A stretch of 64,000 bases of DNA, from positions 104,364,001-104,428,000 of the forward strand of contig CM075351.1 of the NCBI GenBank assembly GCA_037693485.1, written 5' to 3'. This document shows positions 43,803 through 55,514 of this stretch, one piece after another. The first letter of the stretch is position 1. Every line of letters starts with the position of its first letter. The position numbers and the translations under genes were made by a program. The notes under the pieces are model-generated. The model was not told the origin of the DNA. It searched no databases and worked only from the letters and a program-made list of their open reading frames with translations. The stretch is from Kitagawia praeruptora (lineage: Eukaryota; Streptophyta; Magnoliopsida; Apiales; Apiaceae).

Positions 43803-46800
43803 TCACCATCCACTAAGTCTAAACCAAGTAATTATCTATAATTCTTAGTAATTATCCATCCAAAAACCTACAAAATATCTACATAAAGTGAATATTATCC
43901 ATAAGAGATGAGATCAAGTCAACCAACACAAAAAGATCATCACCAACCTCACCAAAAAGCTCTCCATCTCTTTTCTCTACAAACTGTCCAACAAGAACAA
44001 GGAGGAAAGAAAAATTCATATCTCCATTTCTATCCATGAACAAATCACCAAATTTTAACCATAACTTCTTCACTCCATGGGTAAGGTTCGTTCAAAATTT
44101 CATGGCCAACAAAGTAGTATAGCCTAGTCAAATCCATGCTCAAAGTTGGAGAACCCAATCTGTCCAGTTTCTGTCCAGCGGAAAGATGGAGCTCAAAACT
44201 ATAGCTAGGAAGCTTTGTTTTTGGTGATCTATAGCTCCAATCAAAGCTTATACAGATGCCAAGATGTGGTAAAAATTTGAGAGGTAAACTTATTTTTCGA
44301 TTTGTTATGATTTTTACAAAAGTGATGATGAATAGTAACCCTTAGAAACTAACTTTGTTTTCTTGCTTGATTTGGATGATCCAAGCTATCTTAAGGCTAT
44401 ACAAGGACTATATCAAGCTTAAGTATTGGTCACTCTAAATAGAAGGTATAAAGCTCAATAACCCTTAGTATTACTTTGAGTTGATGATGGATTATGGTTG
44501 GTTAAGTAGTTAAAGTTGTATAAAGTATGAAATCATGATGATATATGTGTTTATAAGTGATTTGATTGAGTATGGAAGTGAGTTGTGCTTGTAACCATGG
44601 CTGGTATGATGACCACATGGTGTGGGGAATAATATATGTGTTGGATGATGGATTGGGAGGAGTGATGATTTGGGAATTGTTAAGAATATAGTCGTTATAA
44701 TGTTCGATTTTTGTTAAAACTAAAACTACCTTGTATTTGGGCAGAGGTCACGAACTGGTAATGGTCAGTAGGGTGTGTCAACTGACCATGAGAGGATAGA
44801 ACTTGGTTCATAGATCATTTTGATATAAAGTACGTCACAATCTGATGAACGGTTTAGGAGAAAAGTCAATTTTAGTGAAAGACGTTCGAAAACCGAGAAA
44901 ACGTAATTGTGTCAACTTTGAGGCTATAATTACCATACTTAAACATTTTTAAATGTTATGAAATTTTGGTATATTGTAGTAGGATGGTCAGAGAGATATT
45001 ATCAGTTGACCTTATATTAAAATTCGAAATCTATATTTTATAAGAATTTTCACAGTCGAGAGTGGTTGTTAAGAAAATGGTGTAAATCGCTAAAACTTTG
45101 ATCGAGACTAAAAGTGATTAAGTTCTTGGAACCTTTGGTACATTAAGGCTATGTTAAACATATATTATGTGTCAAGGGTATTACTATATAAGGGTTAGGT
45201 GGTTAAGTGGAATGTATGCTGATGGTGATCATTTTCGTTTCTATAGATACTCGAGACGAACACCAGATCATTCCTCTTGGGACTTCGAGATCGAGGCAAG
45301 ATTTCTTCTATGCGTACTTTGGAAAACTATTTATCTTCAAAGTAAAATGATTTCATGGAATATATATAGGTTATTGTATGGTTGCTATATTGCTAAGAAT
45401 TTATTTCCCTGATTTTGGGAATTAAAAAGAGATAGATATGGATTATGAAATATGAATGTGGATATGGTTATGAATGGAGCGAATATGCATTATGGAAAAG
45501 GGATATGAAAGAGAATGGTATCAGTTGTTATCCAGGGTTATATGGGTTATAACGTTATACTAAAAATATTTTGAGAATTAGTGGTTTAATAAATATTATT
45601 TGATTATTATTTACTACTCTCGAAATAGACAGAATATTTTATGAATATAAGAGCGTATTTGATTTTCTTGAATACGAAGGAGATGTCTGAGTCATAATCA
45701 AGGTATTATGACATATGTTTAAAAGTGATGGTATATGTGAACGAAAGTGAAAATGTGGAAAGAATTGTGAAAAGAAATGTGAAAAGAAATGTGAATGGAA
45801 AGGTGAATGCGAAATGGTGTTACATATATATGGAATAATGTTTTGTCAAAAAGGGGGATTGCAACATAAAGTGTAAGAGGCTGTGTGCGGCACAGTCCAG
45901 CACTCAATATTTATTACGGCTCAAGAGTTGCCGAAGGGGGATGTAGCAGAAGAGCCTTCCTCCAGGTAGATGTAGCAGAGCCTTCCTCCAGGGATGATTA
46001 TCATTCCTTCTACCGGTAGTAAACAGAGAGCGGATACAATTAGGCGACTGATCATCGTCTTAACGTATCTGGCGCTAGCAGATATCCCCAAAACTTGAAA
46101 GAAAGAATTGAAAATGGTTTTCAGATTTCTATACTGAAAACAGAAAAATGATATGAAATGATGGAATTATTGTTAAAGATGAAGAGAAACTGATTTTTAT
46201 ATTAATTTATATAATTGTTGCATAAGAAGGAAATGAGAAGATGATAGCGAAAGATTTGTTCAAGTTTTCATATTATCTTGAAAGATTACACTGAAATGGT
46301 ATATTGATTGTTATATTATTTAAGAAGAGAAACTGATATTATATGATATTAGAAGAGAAACTGATATTATAATACTATATATTTCTTTTCGTACAAAGAT
46401 AATTGGAAAGTGTATATATATTGAATGAAAATAAAATTCTTTCCATAATAACTGAAATTTGTTTTTGTCTATTATATATATATATATATATATATATAAT
46501 GGTTTATTTCCCTTTGATGTTAGTTGATAGATTTATCTTGTTAAGCTATTTTAACTCATTCTTGCAATTATGTATACAACATCTAGGTATGCCGATACTC
46601 CGCACTACACCCCGCAAGAGGGTACGGGAAAGACGAACTTTTGAGAGAGTGTTGGCAATGATTTCTGAGGTAGCTATCAGACGGTTGGGTACTGGTAGAT
46701 TATGTACATTAAGTGTGTAAGCTGGTGTAATAAACTTTTGATTGTTGAAATGTTTCATGTCGAAGTATTATTCAACAATGTATTTAAGTATGATCCTAGT

Positions 46801-47019
46801 TTGTAATAACTCTTTTAACTCTAAACTTTTAATATTGTGGATGTTGTTCCCTGAGCATATGACTGGTGTGTGTGATGATATTAGTGTGGGGTCATTTATG
46901 TGAGTATTAAATTGTATTAATAATATTAAATAAAAAAAGATCAAAGAGATATTGCTGATAAATTGAAATTGGACCGTGATGACCTGGATCTTTGACCCCG
47001 GATCTAGGGGCGTCACATA

Positions 47020-47031
47020 TGGTATCAGAGC
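47020..47031 (+). other. Primer binding site, initiator tRNA-Met
   Basis: TGGTATCAGAGC two bases after the 5' LTR of the long-LTR element. It fixes the LTR end and orientation. Confidence 0.92.
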
Positions 47032-49600
47032 TAAGAGTCATAATTCTCAAGAACAAAAGTGATAATAATAAATATATCAGTAATAATATAAATTGTGAAC
47101 TCACATCGAGTTCAAGGGTGGTTTATCGAATGTAGCGTTTATTCTAAGTAGTGATTATAATTTTATAGATTATTACTAATAAAAGTTTATGTTTTAGTAT
47201 AGGGAGAGGAGATTGGTGAGCCAAAGTTAAGGGTATTTAAAGTCTTCTTATGTTTAAGGGAGTTTGAAGAAATGTTGTAAGTGGATTGGTGAATAGACAA
47301 TGATTGTTTTAATTGATTGTGGAAATGAAATGGTGAAACTGAGATTTGTCGGTAAAGCCAAGATATACCTTAAGGACCAAGACAGACTGAGAAATTCCGA
47401 GATTGACTGAAATGAAAAGGTTATTATGCTAAAAGTGTTAAACTTATGTAGCACACGGGATTGATATGAGAAAGGGAATATTTGATGTATCGGAAAGTGT
47501 ACGTTAGATAATTTCGTGAGTATAAGTGGTATGTTAGAATATACAATTATAAAGTATAATTTTAAAAGGGTCATTGATACCGGAGCTGTGTTAGGATAAG
47601 ACGATCAACATTACGTAAGTATATCGATTAGAAGGTTGTATTCTATTATGGATAAAGGCAGAGAGTATCGAGCCAAGTCACGACTAGGTAAATGACGATA
47701 ATTGGGAATATCAGACGATAGGTTAGGGATAAATGGTAAGTGCCAAATTTAAGAAATTTTGGAAAGTACGCAGTCTAAGTTATAAATGGAATTTGAGGAA
47801 AACCTTCCATTATTGGGATTTTCAATTGGGCAGAGGCTATTAACGGTAACTACTTTCAAACTTCCTAAAACCCTGCTAAATTATTGAGTTTCAATTTTCC
47901 TTCACTAGTGGGTAATTCCAGTTGTGATCTGGCACCTCTTATTTATTAAGTGCCTGTATCTTTTCAAAACTTTCTGGTACCCTTGAAGTGTGTTTCAAAA
48001 TTGTATTTTTCTATCTTAGTAAAAATATTCCTCTAAGATTATTTTCGGAAGATGGTGTTTACCATCGTGATTTAAATTTCCTTCTATATTTCTTACTCCA
48101 ACTAAGAGGAACAACCATATATGTATACACAAGGACGATCTGTCTGTGTGATAGAAAGTCGGAGGGGACGCCCTCATTTGTGTGACGTACGGGTTCTTCC
48201 AGCATATTGATTTATCAAATATCCTTTTGTATCAAATAAAAGTTATTTAAAACTCTTAATTTTATAAATTGTTGTGGGACCCTTGCTTGTTTCTGGGTTC
48301 GTTTCAATTCAAAGTCTCTTAAATTCTATCAATTATTTTGAATATAGAAGATTTCATTAATGGATGGAAGCAATGTTTATAGTATACGTGATTATACAAG
48401 GGAACTGGAGATTCCAAGGGAAATTTCAATAAGAGATAATTAGAACTGGAAGCGTTTCGATATAAGAGAGGAAGAAATTTCGTGAGAAGAAATAGGTATA
48501 TTGATGATTAGTAAGAAAAAAAAGAATATGAGGAATTTAAGGCATAATTGAGATTTACTATTGAGAGTAAGGTGTATTTTGAGGATAGAGTGAGAATAAT
48601 GATAAACAAAGGAAGTGGGGATAATTAATGAAGGATTCGAGGTGCAATAACTATTAGTGGGGAAGGCCAATATTGTGACTAATACCCTAAGTAGCAGAGA
48701 GAGATTAAAGATGTTAAGTATTCAAAGGATTAATCCAAAAGGTGTGAATGAGTGAAACTTGAGGTAAAGATTTTGATGAGAATAATAAAGGGAAATTACA
48801 TAGGTGGAATAGATAGTATATCATGAAGGAACTAAGGTGGGTCAGCAAGATGTAAAGAGCGTATAGTGAACAATAGACATATGGGATAAGGTATCCAGAG
48901 GAAGTTGCAGGTACGTTCTAATTTAACCTCTTAAGTGTAAATGTTTGGTTAGGGATCGACTAAAACAAGGAATGGTGTAGATAGGTTGACAATCTAGATA
49001 AGGAAAATCAATATCTGTTAAGGGTTAGAGAACTCTATAGAAAGGAGATTAAGAGTATGAGAGAAAGTGTGAGAATATATTTTTCAAGGATAAAGGAAAA
49101 GTACATTCTTCTTTAGGTACGAACAAGAAATATATATTATAGGTAATATTTTCTTACAATTGTTACAAGGAATATTAGTAGAAATTATTTCTGGAAAATT
49201 TTACAAAGATGAGATATAGGAATGTTGAGGTGTTAATATTTATGTCATGATAGAGATCAAAATATAGACAAACCATAGTGAGATACAATACCATTCAGGG
49301 GAGGCCAATGTGGTGGCCGATACCCTTAGTCAAAAGAGGAAGGAGAGATGAGATAATATAGAATGACGGAATGCAAGAGAAGGTTAGTAAGGAAAAGATA
49401 GTGAAAGTACTACTATTGAAAAGCTAAATGGCATGTTGATGAATGACAAGCAAGTTTATGTTGGTGTATTTCTGTACAAACAAGATAGAGATGTTTATGG
49501 AAGAACTAAAATATGGAGGAAGTAATGTGAGAATTTGAAGTTGTTATGTGGGAAAGGTAATTATCGATATTTTCAACGTGATTCCGGGACAGAATCCTTT
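47032..49600 (+). other. Non-coding interior of the LARD-like element
   Basis: No reading frame longer than about 100 codons and no intact domain. Two short remnants resemble the end of a Gypsy RNase H/connection domain: GKANIVTNTLSS (about 48659-48696) and GEANVVADTLSQKR (about 49298-49342), both corresponding to KANVVADALSR in intact elements. Having two copies implies an internal duplication or a composite origin. The purine-rich character of 48400-49600 is uniform. Confidence 0.65.
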
Positions 49601-49614
49601 TAAGGGGGGAAGAC
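49601..49614 (+). other. Polypurine tract of the LARD-like element
   Basis: AAGGGGGGAAGAC-type purine run ending directly before TGTAATAACC of the 3' LTR. Confidence 0.85.
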
Positions 49615-51548
49615 TGTAATAACCCTAACTTTAGAAATGCTACAGTGATTAAATGAATAGTAAATTTTGAGGATTTAAGGAAATGGGAAGTAGGTACCCT
49701 ATAATTGAAATGGAAAATGAGTAAATAGAAACCACATTAGTGTTGTACTAAGAAAATGAGTGACTCAAAACGACGGTGGATTTCCGAAATTCCTGAATAT
49801 GGATTTTGAGGATTTTGATTCCGAATGAGCTTCTATTTTATTGGATATTAAGGAGCATGTAAATATTAAAAGATTTATATCTTGAGGAAATAGTGAAGTT
49901 AGGTTAAGCCAAGGGATTATCAAAGCAAGGAAATGCCAGGGGAAAATGAATGGTTAAACAATTTCAGAACCACTTGGATAATGAGGTATATTCGAAACGA
50001 ATTGTGATTAGACGAGTATGGAAACCAAGCAACCAAGATTAGTATTATATCAAGGATATATATATACCATATTAGTAAGTTACAAAAACCATTAGCACAT
50101 TATTTGGAAAATCAAAAACCAAGATTCTAGAATTTTTCTAACATGACATCATCTAGGACATCACCATCCACTAAGTCTAAACCAAGTAATTATCTATAAT
50201 TCTTAGTAAATATCCATCCAAAAACCTACAAAATATCTACATAAAGTGAAGATTATCCATAAGAGATGAGATCAAGTCAACCAACACAAAAAGATCATCA
50301 CCAACCTCACCAAAAAGCTCTCCATCTCTTTTCTCTACAAACTGCCCAGCAAGAACAAGGAGGAAAGAAAAATTCATATCTCCATTTCTATCAATGATAA
50401 AATAACTAAATTTTAACCATATCTTCTCCACTCCATGGGTAAGGTTTGTTCATAATTTCATGGCCAACAAAGTAGTATAGCCTAGTCAAATCCATGCTCA
50501 AAGTTGGAGAACCCAATCTGTCCAGTTTCTGTCCAGCGGAAAGATGGAGCTCAAAACCATAGCTAGGAAGCTTTGTGTTTGGTGATCTATAGCTCAAATC
50601 AAATCTTATACAGAGGTCAAGATGTGGTAAAAATTTGAGAGTCAAACTCTTATTTTTCGATTTGTTATGATTTTTACAAAAGTGATGATGAATAGTAACC
50701 CTTAGAAACTAACTTTGTTTTCTTGCTTGATTTGGATGATCCAAGCTATCTTAAGGCTATACAAGGACTATATCAAGCTTATTAAGTGTTGGTCACTCTA
50801 CAAAGAAGGTATAAAGCTCAAGAACCCTAAGTATTACTTTGAGTTGAGGATGGATTATGGTTGGTTAAGTAGTTAAAGTTGTATAAAGTATGAAATCATG
50901 ATGATATATGTGTTTATAAGTGATTTGATTGAGTATGGAAGTGAGTTGTGCTTGTAACCATGGCTGGTATGATGACCACATGGTGTGGGGAATAATATAT
51001 GTGTTGGATGATGGATTGGGAGGAGTGATGATTTGGGAATTGTTAAGAATATAGTCGTTATAATGTCCGATTTTTGTTAAAACTAAAACTACCTTGTATT
51101 TGGGCAGGGGTCACGAACTGGTAAGGGTCAGTAGGGTGTATAAACTGACCATGAGAGGATAGAGCTTGGTTCATAGATCATTTTGATATAAAGTACGTCA
51201 TAATCTGATGAACGGTTTAGGAGAAAAGTGAATTTTAGTGAAAGACGTTCGAAAACCGAGAAAACGTAATTGTGTAAACTTTGAGGCTATAATTACCATA
51301 CTTAAACATTTTTAAATGTTATGAAATTTTGGGATATTGTAGTAGGATGGTCAGAGAGATATTATCAGTTGACCTTATATTAAAATTCAAAATCTATATT
51401 TTATAAGAATTTTCACAGTCGAAAGTGGTTGTTAAGAAAATGGTGTAAATCGCTAAAACTTTGATCGAGACTAAAAGTGATTAAGTTCTTGGAACCTTTG
51501 GTACATTAAGGCTATGTTAAACATATATTATGTGTCAAGGGTATTACT
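49615..51548 (+). repeat. 3' LTR of the LARD-like element, cut by the Tat insertion
   Basis: Collinear with the 5' LTR (37088-37627 joined to 43803-45184) until GGGTATTACT, where the Tat LTR begins. It retains the uninterrupted CACTA target site. Roughly 20 substitutions or small indels were counted by eye over about 890 bp compared with the 5' LTR. Confidence 0.92.
51544..51548. repeat. Candidate TSD (ttact) of the Tat element, left
   Basis: Five bases preceding the Tat LTR. The right copy would be outside the window. Confidence 0.5.
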
Positions 51549-52415
51549 TGTTGATGAGTGGATTTTATAACAACTTTTGAGAGGTTTACTGGGTAGTTGT
51601 ATAGGCTAGCGATCAACTGTTCTGTGAAAGGTTTAGGTTATGTTTGTAGGGGTTGAGCTGTGCTCGAGGGTGTCTCCAATAATCTCAAGTGCCTTTAGAG
51701 AAAATTAGAGAACTCAATGCGTCTTTTTTCCCCGAGGTGCCTACGTACCCTTGTATATATAGGGATCAAGCTCACGTAGTTCTAATGTGATTCTGTCTCT
51801 TACTGGAATAGCTGTATTCGGCCACCTAGTTCGTGTAGGACTCAGGTTCCTTTAGAGCCTTCTACGAACTAGTTGGCTAAGTAGAATAGAACTCGAGTTC
51901 GTACCCTACTATAATTCTCTCATTGATCAGAGATAACTCTAGGATCATCTGCGCCCTAGAATTATACTCCAATATTATTTCGTTTATCTGTTCTAGATGG
52001 CTTCTAGAACCTTCTGTTGGCAACTCGTAAGAACCTGGTACTCAGGAACATATATCTCAGGAGCCTGTTTCTCAGGAACCTCCTTCTTTCGGGACATATC
52101 ACTTAGGGACCTCCCTTTAGGCATCAGTACCTGCACAAATAACAAACTGGTTAGACTGGATAGCTCTTCACATGCTCTCGTCGTCTCTATGGCTGTTGTT
52201 ATGCAAACTCGAACTCTTCCGCTGGGAGGAACCTGGTCTTCTAATGTTCACCTCAGCTTCCTGACCATTGGGAACCTCCTGATACTCATACTTCCTCAAT
52301 TGTTTCTTCTATCTGATCTTCATAACTCGTACTGGATTCACATTTTAGCTCATATGGACTAAACCCTAAGGCCTAATGGGCCCAAATCCAGCCCATGATG
52401 AATTCGGGCACAACA
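51549..52415 (-). repeat. 3' LTR of the Tat element
   Basis: Minus reading TGTTGTGCCCGAATTC... to ...CTCATCAACA, 867 bp, TG...CA. A TATA-like CTATATATA (about 51754-51762, minus) is present. Copies of AGGAACCT/AGGTTCC occur throughout (for example 51850, 52071, 52228, 52276). Confidence 0.85.
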
Positions 52416-52431
52416 ATTACCCCCCGGTTCC
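52416..52431 (-). other. Polypurine tract of the Tat element
   Basis: Minus strand GGAACCGGGGGGTAAT immediately before the LTR start. It confirms that the element runs right to left. Confidence 0.85.
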
Positions 52432-53444
52432 TTGTAATCATGTAATATGAAAGGAACCTATTCTAATTCTACGAACAAAGGTTCAATGCTAAACCATTCT
52501 AGTAACAATACCTTGCTTCAACATTTTATATCCAAGCCTACATGAGCTAACTCGGCGTAGGAAACAGGACATAAAATATTTTCAGCTTAACATAATCTTG
52601 AGTAAACTTCCTTTATACCAGGGAACCTGTTATCTCGTTATTTTCTTCTTCTTGCTTCAGCTTTCCAAATCAACTCGATGCTTGCATTTAGCTTCCCCGG
52701 GAATCTGTCTTGTCACGCCTCCTCGAGTTTTTTTTTTTTTTTAAATCCATAGGAAAAGATAATGGTTGACAGCAGGAGATAATTCAAAATTTGAATTAAA
52801 CTTATCACTTACCAAAGCTGCAGTTAATGTATGGGTTCCCAAGGTTCACACGCCTCTCACACTTGTATCTCTTTAATTACTGCTCCAGTAGATTGCTGCC
52901 ATGTGTTCATAGTTGTCCCTCGATTACCTCGACTACTTAATCACATAAACTGATCCAACTTCATTTTTTACCTTTACCAAATATTTGCTAAAACCCTTAG
53001 AGAATCATCTGTTTAATCCAACTTCTTCGCCGTCGTTCGCTCTGATCCAAGGTATGATTCCGATCCATTTCCTTCTGTTCTTTCATAATCTCAACTAGAT
53101 TTATAACTTTTTGCTTACTTCGATCTTGCATGTTGTCTTTTATCTGATAGTATATGTATATGTCTGCATCTGTTCGTCACACTCCATATTTCACACACAC
53201 GAACGTTCACGATCTCTGGTTTATCAGTACTTTAACCGTCGATTCATGGTTGCGTCGTCATGATTTTATCATAATCTTTAACTGTCTGTCTATTCATATG
53301 TTTCTAATTTGTTGATACATGCCTTCTTCAAGGTTTTCTGTAATATACCCTGTCAATAACTGCACCGTGTCTAAACACTTTAGAACCCTAATCTTTCTCC
53401 TTGGTTCCATAAAACCTGACCCTTCTTCGTCTGTCTTTTTGCAG
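52432..53444 (+). promoter_or_regulatory. Leader region of the antisense ORF, with a predicted intron
   Basis: Non-coding sequence between the PPT and the antisense ORF. A candidate 5' UTR intron runs from 53052 (CCAAG|GTATGA) to 53444 (CTTTTTGCAG), with the ATG of the ORF as the first base of the next exon. The T-rich tract before the acceptor supports splicing. The promoter is not identified. A T-run (52729-52741) and several GGTTCC motifs are present. Confidence 0.55.
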
Positions 53445-55514
53445 ATGTCTTCTGAGTCTACCCATTCTGACCACCAATCTTCAATTCAACCCTTAGTTGT
53501 TATGCCGATTGGTGAGAGAACTAGATCTAGGGTTGTAATACCCAATGTAAATGAACCTGAGGACATACTCATTAAACCCACCATATCTCCATTGTCTCAA
53601 CCTCCTGTCCCTGCATTTGTTGACTTAGGAGATGATTGGCCCTCTGATGATGAGGAGGTGTCAAAACCTGAACTTAAACTTGAATCCCTCTTGGAACCTG
53701 ATTTTCAGAGTGAGGTGAATGTTGAGAGAGAGTTGTACAAACAGGAAATTACACCTTTTTGTGAGAAAACTAATTCTATCATGACCTCTGTTAAATTAGA
53801 AAAACTTCTTGAGGAATGTCCCCGTCCAATTTGTAGTATTGTGATTCCTAAGCCCGGTGAAAGAGCTCACAGGTTTGATGTCAGAACCCCTGATCGTGGG
53901 ATTCCCAATGCTGTCATCTCTGCTGCTTTTCTGAGAGTAGGTTTTTCTATCCCCCTTCATCCTTTTCTAAGGGAAGTATTAGAGTTTTATAACTTAGCAC
54001 CTATGCAACTGACTCCCAACTCTTATCGTTTGGCCATCAGCACCTTTATTCTGTATTCTAGCAAATTCACAACTCCTCTGTCTGCCCCTGAGTTAGGTTA
54101 TTTCTTTAGGCTGAAAGATGCTGGGAGAAGCTCATGTTGTTTTTATCTATCAGCATGGCCTTGTCATCAGGGTCAATGTATAAAAAATGTCAAACAAAAC
54201 TTCGATTTGTGGCAAGAGCAATTTGTCTATTGTTTTGACTGCCCTGATGTTAGGTATGCTTTTAATCGTCGACCAAATATTCCCAAACAAACCGTTCTGA
54301 CTGGAGTGTGTTTAGAGAGGGCAAAAGAGATCTTGAAACTATCAGCTTCCATTAGGGATTGCTTGATTCTAATGACCCCTGAAAATCTGTCTTCCCTAGG
54401 TTTTATTCCTTCAAACATCGGTATGAGCTTCCTTATTGTTATGTCCTTCCTTCTTGATTGTATCTTTGTGAATACATCTTTTTACTCCATGTATACCTCT
54501 CTAATTTTTGACTTATTGACTTATGCAGGCATGGTTCCCAAAGTTCCTTCTTTTGTTAAACGAACCAAGAATGTAGACGAGATCTTTTAAACTGATGTTG
54601 AGACAAAAGAGGTTCCGCTCACAGCAACTCCAATTAGTCAAGTTCCTACCCCAGCTTCCATCCAGACTCAACCATCTAGTTCCTCCAAGCGCAAGCTAGC
54701 TTAGACTACTCTTGACCTCTCTGGGATCTCACAAACCAGGTCCATGAAGAAAAGCAAAGTTGTGAAAGTTGAATCAGTTGTGGCACAGAATCAATTTAAA
54801 GAATTGATTGATACACATGTGCTTCCAGAAGCGATTGCCAGCTGGGCCAAGATGGATTCTACTGAGGCTATGCACGCCATGAGGTTCTCTGCCGCCCAAA
54901 ATGCGTTCTTTGCCCTTCGATACTGTGATGATTTTGCTTTAAAGACACAGTATGACCTCCGATTGCAAAGAGATATCTCAAAACTCAAAGAGGAGCTGGC
55001 TGCTAGGGAGGAGAGCGCGAACATTGCCACTGCTGCTGTAAGGAGGGCCAAAGCTGTTGAGACCTCTTTAAAGAATGATAAGGAAAAACTTTAGGCTCAA
55101 GTCAAGAATCTAGGTGATGAGAAACTGTCGATGTTGGAGAAGGTTAATGAGCTAGAAGCTCAAGTTGATGCTTTAAACACTGCTGCTGCTACTGTCAAGT
55201 CATCCATGCTCGACCAGGAGAAAGCTAGGTATGATGAAGGTTATAACGAAGGCATCCAAGACTACATGAGGTCTATGTGGGAGAAAATGCCTGAGCTAAA
55301 TTGGTCTCTCCTAGGCGACGACGTGGTAAGCATGATCCATGATTTTGAAGATGAAGCTGCGATTCCACAGGACCCTGTACCTCCCGTGGCTACGGTTGAG
55401 AGGTCTCCAGGTACTATCCTTGAGACTGCAGAGGTTCCTGCTACTGAAGATGCTCAACCTGTCCTTCCAACTCCTCCGGCTGTTGAAGATCCAGACAAAA
55501 CTCCTACCGCTTGA
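53445..55514 (+). pseudogene. Tat antisense extra ORF, three in-frame stops
   Basis: A single frame of about 690 codons, antisense to pol and lying between integrase and the 3' LTR. The start is chosen at ATG 53445 (MSSESTHSDHQ) because it directly follows a splice acceptor. Stops: TAA 54588, TAG 54702, TAG 55092, with no frameshift. Residues about 150-370 form a globular part (RTPDRGIPNAVISAAFLRVG, FSIPLHPFLREVLEFYNLAP, ELGYFFRLK) seen in plant gag-like or transposon-encoded proteins of unknown function. A Ser/Thr/Pro linker and a coiled coil (about 470-600) follow. In the Tat lineage such an ORF is known at this place; its role is not established. Not being frame-shifted, it decayed recently. 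Confidence 0.75.

Larger units (their letters stand above)
37088..47017 (+). repeat. 5' LTR of the LARD-like element (CACTA inside)
   Basis: Starts TGTAATAACCCTAAC, ends GGGGCGTCACA just before the PBS. Without the 6172-bp CACTA and its duplicated aca it is about 3755 bp. The part 37088-45166 has its counterpart at 49615-51548; the part 45167-47017 has none in the window. It holds a (TA)n run (46472-46499) and small local duplications (AGCAGA..GCCTTCCTCCAG twice at 45945-45995). Confidence 0.85.
37088..51548 (+). mobile_element. LARD-like LTR retrotransposon with 3.75-kb LTRs
   Basis: 5' LTR 37088-47017 (interrupted by a CACTA element), PBS 47020-47031, a 2.6-kb interior without intact genes, a polypurine tract, and a 3' LTR from 49615 cut at 51548 by the Tat element. 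The LTRs are about 97-98% identical by eye over their shared part. Long LTRs around a short non-coding interior describe a LARD (large retrotransposon derivative). Traces of Gypsy RNase H text in the interior suggest derivation from a Ty3/Gypsy element. Confidence 0.85.

Noticed and set aside
43879..50431. Minus-strand 64-codon frame present in both long LTRs (43879-44073 and 50237-50431)
   Set aside because: Shared only because the LTRs are copies of each other. It has no recognisable domain, and conservation between LTRs 97-98% identical is no evidence of coding.
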